In this document: positions 6,152 through 12,162 of the stretch, piece after piece
Layout of the letters: every line of letters begins with the position of its first letter
How positions within the stretch are numbered: position 1 is the stretch's first letter
Source of the DNA: Pseudomonadota bacterium
GTDB taxonomy: Bacteria; Myxococcota; Myxococcia; Myxococcales; Myxococcaceae
NCBI GenBank assembly: GCA_023424585.1
Contig: JAFADT010000875.1
Coordinates: 1 to 13,141, forward strand
DNA length: 13,141 bases
Direction of reading: 5' to 3'
The notes under the pieces: model-generated
Database searches by the model: none
Seen by the model: only the letters and a program-made list of their open reading frames with translations
Told to the model about the DNA's origin: nothing
Made by a program: the position numbers and the translations under genes

Positions 6152-7918
6152 TCAGGCGGTCGCCGCCTGCTCCGCCGCCCGCCGCGCCGACTCCAGGGTG
6201 GAGGCGGTGCGCAGCCAGCCCTCCGCCTGGGCGTCGAGGTGGGACAGGAGCTCCGCGAAGAACCGGGTCTCCAGCGCCTGCGCCAGCGTGGCCCCGTGCG
6301 CGTCCGCCCACTTGTGCGTCACCGTCGCGCGCACCTGGGCGCCCAGCAGGTCCACGAAGCGCTCCAGGAGCGGCGTGGAGAGGAGCGTCCCCGCCCACAC
6401 CACCGCGTCATGGCCCAGGCCGCCGGTGGCCACCGTCACCACCGCCGCCGCCCCGGACGGCACCGAGTACACCAGGGTGGTGAGCGCCTGGAGCAGCTCC
6501 TCGCGCATGCCGCCCTGCAGCTCGCTGCCCACCAGCTGGCGGCAGAAGTCATACAGCGTCGCCCGGTCCGCCGCGTGTGCGTGCAGCGCGCCCAGGTCCA
6601 GCGGCGCATCCAGGCGGCCGAGCATCGCGGGGCCGAAGGCCCGCGCCAGCTTCTCCTGGGTCTCCGCGTCACCGCGCCACGCGGCCACCTCCGGCGCGAA
6701 GGCGTCCACCAGCCTGCGCAGCCCGTCCTTCAGCGACGCATCCACCGCCTGCGTGGGCAGCGCCTCCTGGGGCTGGGGGCCGGTGAAGGAGTCGCGCACC
6801 TTGCGGCTCACGAACGTGAGCGCCGTGGCCAGCCCGCGGAACGGCAGGCGCACGAAGCGGTGGAAGGTGCTGCGCGCGTCCAGCTCGTCGCGGAACGCGT
6901 CCACGAGCACGTCCGCGGGCACGGCCTTCAGCGCCGCCTGCGCGCCAATGCCTCGCAGGTCGTGCCGCAGCCGCTGCCGCAGCCGCTCCGGCTCACGGGC
7001 CGCGCGGGTCGCCGCTTGCGCCACCGCGTCCAGCTCCGAGCGCGCATCCGACAGCGAGGCCTCCAGCGCCCGCGCCTTCAGCTCGCGCGCGTGCTCGGCC
7101 TGTCCCAGCAGCGCGGCGAGCGGCGGCCGTCCATCCAGCGCCTCCGTGGCCAGCGGCTTCAGCCCCGCCTCCACGTCCGGCTGATGCGGCGCCAGGTAGC
7201 GGGCCATCGGCGGGTGGCCCACGTCCTGGGCCAGCTTGTCCAGGTGGCCGCGCGCCACGTCCTCGCGCGTGGCCTCGTTGTAGACGAGCAGGTACGGCTT
7301 GCCGTGGCCCACCGCCGCGCGCAGGAAGTCCACCAGCGCCGCGTTCTGGTACGTCTGCCGGCTCACCACGAACACCAGCACGTCCACCGTGACGAGCAGC
7401 GCCTCGGCCCGCTCGCGGTTGTCGCGGTACACGCTGTCGAAGTCCGGCGTGTCCATCACCAGCAGCCCGCGCGGCACCACGCCCGACAACACCAGGTACA
7501 GCCGGCCCGCGGGCCCGGGCTCGTCCACCGGCGCCACCGCGCCGTCGGCCACCGGGACGATGTCGTAGCGCTGGGTGAGCATGTCCTTCAGCGCGCCCGT
7601 CCACGTCTCCGGGTTCGCCGCGGCCAGGCACTGCTTGGTGAGGCCGCCTTCGGGCCGCGCGGGCGACAGGGGCGCCTTCGCCAGCGCGTTGAAGAGCGTG
7701 GACTTCCCGACGTTGTTGGGCCCGGCGATGGCCACGAGGAGCAGCGGGGCGTCCTCGGCGCCGGAGCCCAGGCGGGGCAGCAGGTCGCGGCGCAGGCGCT
7801 CGGCCAGGCGGCGGGCCACGTCGGCGTCGCCTCCGTCGGGGAAGCGCTCGGAGGCGGGCAGGGCGTCCAGGGCGGACGCGAGGGCGGTGCGCAGGGCGCG
7901 AGGGTCCTTCAGGGGCAT
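6152..7918 (-). CDS. Dynamin-like / P-loop GTPase
   Basis: This is a predicted cytoplasmic GTPase of 588 residues. I chose the ATG at 7918 (MPLKDPRALRTAL); the frame stays open to 7993, but that extension is Arg-rich and intrudes on the divergent promoter region. The G1 P-loop is GPNNVGKST (66-74). A switch I threonine may lie in GGLTKQ. The G3 motif is DTPDFDS (156-162), following hydrophobic LLVM. The usual G4 N/T-KxD is replaced by VYNEATRED (212-220) after the strand KPYLLV. The remaining 370 residues are helical with many Ala, Arg and Glu, and include a hydrophobic stretch near residues 460-480 (AAAVVTVATGGLGHDAVVWAG) that could touch membrane. This matches the layout of bacterial dynamin-like or 50S-binding-type GTPases annotated generally in myxobacteria. 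Substrate and partners are unknown. It is upstream of and codirectional with the DAC-like gene. Confidence 0.75.
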   Translation of the reverse strand: MPLKDPRALRTALASALDALPASERFPDGGDADVARRLAERLRRDLLPRLGSGAEDAPLLLVAIAGPNNVGKSTLFNALAKAPLSPARPEGGLTKQCLAAANPETWTGALKDMLTQRYDIVPVADGAVAPVDEPGPAGRLYLVLSGVVPRGLLVMDTPDFDSVYRDNRERAEALLVTVDVLVFVVSRQTYQNAALVDFLRAAVGHGKPYLLVYNEATREDVARGHLDKLAQDVGHPPMARYLAPHQPDVEAGLKPLATEALDGRPPLAALLGQAEHARELKARALEASLSDARSELDAVAQAATRAAREPERLRQRLRHDLRGIGAQAALKAVPADVLVDAFRDELDARSTFHRFVRLPFRGLATALTFVSRKVRDSFTGPQPQEALPTQAVDASLKDGLRRLVDAFAPEVAAWRGDAETQEKLARAFGPAMLGRLDAPLDLGALHAHAADRATLYDFCRQLVGSELQGGMREELLQALTTLVYSVPSGAAAVVTVATGGLGHDAVVWAGTLLSTPLLERFVDLLGAQVRATVTHKWADAHGATLAQALETRFFAELLSHLDAQAEGWLRTASTLESARRAAEQAATA

Positions 7919-8022
7919 AGGGGCCAGGCGCAGGACATCACGCGCGCCGCGTGGTGCCCAGACAAGTGTGCGCGCTCTGTCCACCGGGGACACCCCTGGA
8001 GAGGCGCGATAGGGTGCGCCGC

Positions 8023-9402
8023 ATGCGCTCCCTCCTCGCCTGTCTGCTCCTGTCGGGGTCCGTCGCCTGCACGGCCACGAACGCCAACGCGCCGGCGCCC
8101 GCGTCCGCCGGGACCCACGCCGAAGGCCCGCTGCCCTTCATCCCGGACGACTACGCCCGCGCGCTCGCGGACGCGAAGGCGAAGGGCGTGCCCCTGTTCG
8201 TCGACACCTGGGCGCCGTGGTGCCACACCTGCCGCTCCATGCGCGCGTATGTCTTCACGGACCAGGCGCTGGCGAAGCACGCGGACCGCTTCGTGTGGCT
8301 GGAGCTCAACACCGACCTGACCCAGAACGCGGCGTTCCAGGAGAAATACCCGGTGGAGTTCTGGCCCACCTTCTTCATCATCGACCCGCGCGAGGAGAAG
8401 GCCCTGCTGCGCTTCGCCGGCAGCGCGACGGTGCCGCAGCTGGAGCGCCTCTTCGAGGACGGTGAGCGCGCCTACCAGGGCGGCGCCACCGGCGCGGACG
8501 CGCTGCTCGCCCGGGGCGATGCCCTCTACGGCGAGCGCAAGCCCGCGGAGGCCGCGGAGGCCCTGTCGCTCGCGCTCGCGGAGGCCCCTGCGGACTGGTC
8601 CCGCCGGGGCCGCGCGCTGGAGTCGCTGCTGATGGCGCAGTACGGGGCGAAGCAGTACGTGCCCTGCGCGCGGAAGGCGGTGGCGGAGCTGCCGACGGTG
8701 CCGCGCTCGCTCCACCAGGCCAACAGCGTCCTCAACGGGCTCACCTGCGCGCTGGCCATCCCCGAGGGCGCGCCCGAGGCGGCGGATCTGCGGCACACGC
8801 TGGAGGCGAAGGCGCGCGAGGTGCTGGCGCCGCCCGCCATCGAGATGGAGGCGGATGACCGCTCCGGCCTGTACGAGGTGCTGGTGGAGGCCCGGAAGCA
8901 GGACAAGGACACCGAGGGCGCGAAGCAGGTGGCCCAGCAGTGGCTGACGTACCTGGAGGGCGAGGCCGCGAAGGCGCCGAACCCCGAGGCGCGCAGCGTG
9001 TTCGACTCGCACCGCATGCTCGCGGCGATGACGCTGGAGCAGCCGCAGCGGGCCATCCCCGCGCTGGAGCAGAGCGAGAAGGACCTGCCCCAGGACTACA
9101 ACCCGCCCGCGCGGCTCGCCACGCTGTACCGCCTGTCGGGCCGGCTCGACGACGCGCTCGCCGCGAGCGACCGGGCCCTGGCGCGGGTGCGGGGATCGCG
9201 GCGGCTGGCCGTGCTCTCCGGCCGCGCGGACATCCAGGTCGCGCGCAAGGACACCGCGGGCGCGGTGAAGACGCTGGAGGAGGCGCTGGCCTTCGCGAAG
9301 ACGCTGCCCGCGGCGCAGGTGTCCGCGCGTCAGGTGGAGGCGCTGGAGAAGAAGCTCGCCGGCCTCCAGTCGCCCGCCGCCGCTCCGGGCGCGGCGCCGT
9401 AG
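8023..9402 (+). CDS. Thioredoxin-fold lipoprotein with TPR-like C-terminal region
   Basis: This is an envelope redox-type protein of 459 residues. ATG 8023 gives a short lipoprotein signal peptide (MRSLLACLLLSGSVAC) with the lipidated Cys at residue 16; a longer frame from 7951 would bury it. The thioredoxin domain spans about residues 40-150. It has the active site WAPWCHTC (63-70, catalytic Cys67 and Cys70) and the cis-proline in EFWPTFFIID (Pro115). The CHTC centre and the LFVDTWAPWC lead-in resemble the thioredoxin_7/DsbD-gamma type used in thiol reduction or protein quality control outside the cytoplasm. From about residue 160 to the end, Ala/Leu/Glu-rich helix pairs (for example around ALLARGDALYGERKPAEAAE, and again near 375-450) look like TPR repeats for protein binding. 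The C-terminus is Ala/Pro-rich. It is divergent from the GTPase gene across 104 bases and convergent with the phosphoesterase. Whether it oxidises or reduces its clients cannot be told from sequence. Confidence 0.82.
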   Translation: MRSLLACLLLSGSVACTATNANAPAPASAGTHAEGPLPFIPDDYARALADAKAKGVPLFVDTWAPWCHTCRSMRAYVFTDQALAKHADRFVWLELNTDLTQNAAFQEKYPVEFWPTFFIIDPREEKALLRFAGSATVPQLERLFEDGERAYQGGATGADALLARGDALYGERKPAEAAEALSLALAEAPADWSRRGRALESLLMAQYGAKQYVPCARKAVAELPTVPRSLHQANSVLNGLTCALAIPEGAPEAADLRHTLEAKAREVLAPPAIEMEADDRSGLYEVLVEARKQDKDTEGAKQVAQQWLTYLEGEAAKAPNPEARSVFDSHRMLAAMTLEQPQRAIPALEQSEKDLPQDYNPPARLATLYRLSGRLDDALAASDRALARVRGSRRLAVLSGRADIQVARKDTAGAVKTLEEALAFAKTLPAAQVSARQVEALEKKLAGLQSPAAAPGAAP

Positions 9403-9418
9403 CGGGGCACCCGCCTTC

Positions 9419-9444
9419 GCGCGCGCCTCGGATGGGGCACGCGC
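9419..9444. terminator. Imperfect GC hairpin between convergent genes
   Basis: GCGCGCGCC (9419-9427) pairs with GGCACGCGC (9436-9444) with one mismatch and an 8-base loop. It lies in the 48-base gap between the thioredoxin-lipoprotein stop (9402) and the phosphoesterase stop (9451). A smaller perfect stem, GCGGG-N3-CCCGC (9402-9414), precedes it. No T-run is present. In DNA this GC-rich such stems arise easily, so this is only a candidate. Confidence 0.25.
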
Positions 9445-9450
9445 GGGGGT

Positions 9451-10602
9451 TCACGGCGCTCGCTTCACCGCGCGACGCGCCTCCAGGTCGAACAGCTCGA
9501 AGTCCTCCGCGCGGCCCTCGCGCATGGCGCCGTCGGTGAACACCATCACCGCCTCGCCCGGGCCCGTCACTGGCGGCGGGCCGTGCGCGTAGTCCACGCG
9601 CGCCCCGTCCGTCACCAGATGGCGCAACACCCCGTCGCGCGCGGGCCCCGGAGCGGACACCAGCTCCCGCACCCGCTTGTCCCGCGTATGGCCCACCACC
9701 TGGATCAGCCCGCGCGGCAGGTCCCGGGGATCGAACCTGCGCCGGGGCGTTCCCCGCACGCGCTCCGCGTCGTCCGCCTGGAGGCTGGGCCGCTGGTAGA
9801 AGATGCCCAGCCCTTCGCCATCCTTCGCGTTGCCCGGATGGTGCAGCCCTGGCAGCACGAGCGGCCCGCCCTTCCACGCGTCCACCGCCCGGTCCATCAC
9901 GCCGTTGAGCGCCTCGGCCACCGCGCGCGCCTCCGCCCACCTCGCGGGCTCCAGCCCCACGACCCGCAGGTCCTCACGCGTGACGCCCGCGTGCAGCACC
10001 AGCAGCGAGTCTCCTGCCGCGTGCGCCACCCGGAAGCGCCGTGCGCGCAGCAGGTGCTCCACCCACGCGCGCTGCTCCTCGGTCCAGGTGCTGAAGTCCC
10101 GCGCCGCCAGCTCCGCGCTCGGCAGCCCGGGCCAGCGCTGGAGGAAGGCCCGCTCCGCCGCCGCGTCGGTGGCGCCCCCCGCGTAGACCCGGTCCGCGTC
10201 CGCCTGCGCGGCGCGGAAGGTCGCGTCGGTGAAGTCCGCCAGCTCCCCCACGCGCCCCAGGTCGTGGTTGCCCAGGAGCATCACCGCCTGGTCCGCCGGG
10301 TGGGACGCGAGCCACGCCACCAGCCGGAGCGCGCTCCGGGCCACGCGCTCCCGGTCCGCCGCGGGGCCCCAGTCGAAGTGGTCGCCCACGGACACCAGGC
10401 ACACGTCCGAGCGCAGCCCGCCCTCTCCGTCCAGCAGCCCCTTCAGCCAGAGGATGGACAGCACCCGGTCGAAGTCCGCCTGCGGGTCCCCCATCGCCAC
10501 GTGCAGCGTGCGGCGCCGGCCCTCCGCCGCGACCGCGTGCGGCCCCTTCGCCACCGCCGCGTCCGCGCGAGCCAGCGCCTTCCTCAAGAGCGCGTCGTCC
10601 AT
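9451..10602 (-). CDS. Calcineurin-like metallophosphoesterase (PPP-type)
   Basis: This is a predicted cytoplasmic two-metal phosphoesterase of 383 residues. Motifs in order are MGDPQADFDR (37-46, metal site 1), SVGDHFDWGP (71-80, the GDxxDxG block), LLGNHDLG (109-116), LHAGVT (203-208, metal His204) and VVGHTRDK (302-309, metal His305). This is the full series for the phosphoprotein phosphatase-like branch. The first motif reads GD-P-Q where the family normally has GD-x-H, so a metal-ligand His is replaced by Gln. The start ATG 10602 is preceded by GGAGGG at almost no spacing and by an in-frame TAG 12 bases upstream; no better start exists before Met37. It lies 42 bases after the luxR-type gene on the same strand, so the two are probably one transcript. 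The substrate (protein, nucleotide or other phosphoester) cannot be assigned. Confidence 0.8.
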   Translation of the reverse strand: MDDALLRKALARADAAVAKGPHAVAAEGRRRTLHVAMGDPQADFDRVLSILWLKGLLDGEGGLRSDVCLVSVGDHFDWGPAADRERVARSALRLVAWLASHPADQAVMLLGNHDLGRVGELADFTDATFRAAQADADRVYAGGATDAAAERAFLQRWPGLPSAELAARDFSTWTEEQRAWVEHLLRARRFRVAHAAGDSLLVLHAGVTREDLRVVGLEPARWAEARAVAEALNGVMDRAVDAWKGGPLVLPGLHHPGNAKDGEGLGIFYQRPSLQADDAERVRGTPRRRFDPRDLPRGLIQVVGHTRDKRVRELVSAPGPARDGVLRHLVTDGARVDYAHGPPPVTGPGEAVMVFTDGAMREGRAEDFELFDLEARRAVKRAP

Positions 10603-10644
10603 CCCTCCATCCTAGTCACGTCCCGGCCGTCACCCACCGGCCCT

Positions 10645-11772
10645 TCAGGACTGGAAGAAGCGCGAGATGAGCGCGGAGCGGCTCTCCACCTGGGCCTTGT
10701 TCAGCAGGTGCGTGACGTGCACCTCCACCGTGCGCTCGGCGCAGCCCAGGTGCAGGGCAATGGCCTTGTTCGTCTCGCCCTGCACCACGTGCTCCAGCAC
10801 CTGCGCCTCGCGCGCGGTGAGCCCCCAGCGCTGGGTCAGCACCGGAAGGCGCGAGGTCGGATCCATCGGCGGCCCGGGGTCCAGCACCAGGTAGTGGTCC
10901 GGCAGCCCTTGCGTGCGCAGCGGCCCGGAGGAGAACAGCGGCCCCGTGCCCGGCGGGCTCCGCAGACACTCGCGCACCTGCGCCGCCAGCGCCTGGGCGT
11001 CCTGCTCCCACCGCGCCTGGCCCGCCTTGTTCGCGTGCATCACCCGGCCGCTGAACGTGACGACCCACGCGGGCCGCCCCAGCACCTCCAGCGCCGCGCC
11101 CAGGGCCGGCCCCAGCAGGCCCGCCTCGCGCAGCCGCCGGTCCATGGCCATCCGCCGCTGGATGGCCGGCGTCAGCGCCTGCAACAGCCGCTGCTCCCGC
11201 TCCGTGAAGGGCTCGGTCCGGAAGGCGCCCACCCAGCCCAGCATCATGTCGCCCTCGCACACCAGCACCCGCAGCTGCGCCAGCGGCTCCAATCCCAATT
11301 GCCGATAGAGATTGGCGGGGGAGCCCGCCAGGTACGTCCGCCCGTGCTCCCACTCCGCCTCGCTCAACCCCAGACGCTCCCACAGCGGCCCCTCGCCCTC
11401 GCCGGTGATGGGCAGGGCCCGCAGCGGCTCCGAGAGCCCCAGCGGCGAGAAGCGCATCGCCCGGTTGCGCTGGGCCAGGGGCGGCCGCGCGGGATCGAAA
11501 TAGCCGAAGCAGGTCCCCGCCGGCGGCAGCGACGCGTCGAACATCTCTGACAGGACCGAGGGCGGCTGCGGGAAGCCCACGCCGTGCACGAACGCCGTGT
11601 GATAGCGGTCCGGGCCCACGTCCACGCCGTAGGCCGCCGTCCGCTCCGCGCGCAGGGCGCTCCGGAGCGCGGTGAGGACCGTCGGCAGGGCCTCGGAGCC
11701 AGGCTCCAACCCCTCCAGCAGGCCCTCCAGCTCCTGCAAGAGGCGTTGGTCCTCGGAAATCAAATCAATCAC
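10645..11772 (-). CDS. LuxR-type HTH transcriptional regulator
   Basis: This is a DNA-binding regulator of 375 residues starting at GTG 11772. The C-terminal LuxR/GerE helix-turn-helix (about 316-372) is textbook: LTAREAQVL, then VQGETNKAIALHLG, then AERTVEVHVTHLLNKAQV, then SR. No receiver domain or autoinducer-binding signature is seen. Residues about 25-205 may be a GAF-like sensory domain, and about 222-300 (AWVVTFSGRVMHANKAG) reads like a PAS-like strand pair; both are weak calls. The signal is therefore unknown. It precedes the phosphoesterase gene by 42 bases, suggesting a two-gene operon. Upstream, a TATAGT hexamer sits 9 bases before the GTG and a palindrome lies about 85-100 bases before it, so self-regulation is possible. 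No strong ribosome-binding site is present, which fits a near-leaderless message. Confidence 0.85.
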   Translation of the reverse strand: MIDLISEDQRLLQELEGLLEGLEPGSEALPTVLTALRSALRAERTAAYGVDVGPDRYHTAFVHGVGFPQPPSVLSEMFDASLPPAGTCFGYFDPARPPLAQRNRAMRFSPLGLSEPLRALPITGEGEGPLWERLGLSEAEWEHGRTYLAGSPANLYRQLGLEPLAQLRVLVCEGDMMLGWVGAFRTEPFTEREQRLLQALTPAIQRRMAMDRRLREAGLLGPALGAALEVLGRPAWVVTFSGRVMHANKAGQARWEQDAQALAAQVRECLRSPPGTGPLFSSGPLRTQGLPDHYLVLDPGPPMDPTSRLPVLTQRWGLTAREAQVLEHVVQGETNKAIALHLGCAERTVEVHVTHLLNKAQVESRSALISRFFQS

Positions 11773-11781
11773 GGTTTACTT

Positions 11782-11787
11782 ACTATA
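11782..11787 (-). promoter_or_regulatory. Candidate -10 box of the luxR-type gene
   Basis: On the minus strand TATAGT (11787 to 11782) stands 9 bases before the GTG, in one of the few AT-rich spots of the window. A start of transcription 6-7 bases beyond it would leave almost no leader. The -35 side is poor: CTTCCA at 16-base spacing matches TTGACA in only three positions. Confidence 0.4.
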
Positions 11788-11855
11788 GCCGCTGGGGCCA
11801 ATTGGAAGACTTGTAAGGTCGGAATGGGAATCAGCGCCTCTTCCGCCTGTCCAGG

Positions 11856-11871
11856 TGGGAAGTGATTCCCA
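11856..11871. promoter_or_regulatory. Palindrome TGGGAA-N4-TTCCCA, candidate operator
   Basis: The 16-base site has perfect 6-base arms. Another TGGGAA lies at 11825-11830, 31 bases (about three helical turns) from the left arm, and GGGAATCA (11826-11833) also forms an 8-base inverted repeat with TGATTCCC (11863-11870). The site is 84 bases from the luxR start, so the luxR product or another dimeric regulator could bind it. No binding is shown by sequence alone. Confidence 0.4.
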
Positions 11872-11877
11872 GACCCC

Positions 11878-11895
11878 CGAGTCGTTTAAGACTCG
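11878..11895. promoter_or_regulatory. Palindrome CGAGTC-N6-GACTCG
   Basis: Perfect 6-base arms flank an AT-rich core (GTTTAA), six bases beyond the neighbouring TGGGAA palindrome. It may be a second regulator site, or part of a + strand promoter in which TTTAAG (11885-11890) would be a poor -35. The role is uncertain. Confidence 0.3.
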
Positions 11896-11999
11896 CGTGA
11901 TTTCCTCAATAGAAATGACTTTCGGCTGACGGCACCATGGCATTCCGTGCCCTTCCGGGGGGGTGGGCCGACCCTAGGAGTCGAAGAAACCGCGTGTGC

Positions 12000-12045
12000 G
12001 CGCGCCGGGCGTTCCCCCAGGAATGTCCGGCGCGCTGCCCCTTTT
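12000..12045 (+). ncRNA. Strong strand-specific RNA hairpin (leader element or small-RNA terminator)
   Basis: The left arm 12000-12015 pairs with 12020-12035 around a 4-base CCCA loop. There are 16 consecutive pairs, nine of them perfect GC-rich pairs at the base (GCGCGCCGG with CCGGCGCGC). Two pairs are G-U in + strand RNA and would be A-C mismatches in the opposite RNA, so the fold favours + strand transcription. A TTTT run lies at 12042-12045, after TGCCCC. It is 127 bases before the aldolase start, so it may be an attenuator-like leader structure or the end of a short RNA begun near 11900-11930. No known riboswitch class is recognised. Confidence 0.4.
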
Positions 12046-12150
12046 CTGGCGCCTCCCGCCCCACCTGTCCACCACCCCACGGGCCCGGTGCCGCGACGCC
12101 CCCGCCGTGACGGGGCGCGGCGATGATGGCCGCGCCTGTCGTCCCCGCCC

Positions 12151-12155
12151 GGAGG
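12151..12155 (+). promoter_or_regulatory. Ribosome-binding site of the aldolase-like gene
   Basis: GGAGG lies 7 bases before ATG 12163. This is the best-placed Shine-Dalgarno in the window and it fixes the start of the gene. Confidence 0.8.
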
Positions 12156-12162
12156 CCCTGAG

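Larger units (their letters stand above)
11773..12162. other. 390-base divergent intergenic region
   Basis: This stretch between the luxR-type gene and the aldolase-like gene has no credible coding frame. Its left part (11773-11930) is visibly richer in A and T than the genes around it. It holds a candidate -10 for luxR, two palindromes (11856-11871 and 11878-11895), a smaller ATTTC-N7-GAAAT repeat (11900-11916), a strong hairpin (12000-12035) and the ribosome-binding site of the aldolase gene. I see nothing else recognisable in 11936-11999 or 12046-12150. Confidence 0.7.

Noticed and set aside
6092..8320. A + strand open frame of about 740 codons antisense to the GTPase
   Set aside because: Its product is Arg/Gln/His-rich without motifs, while the opposite strand encodes a clear P-loop GTPase. 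It is a composition artefact.
11938..11952. TGGCATTCCGTGCC considered as a sigma-54 promoter upstream of the aldolase gene
   Set aside because: The distance between the GG and GC elements is 10 bases rather than the required 12, and the TTGC part is incomplete.
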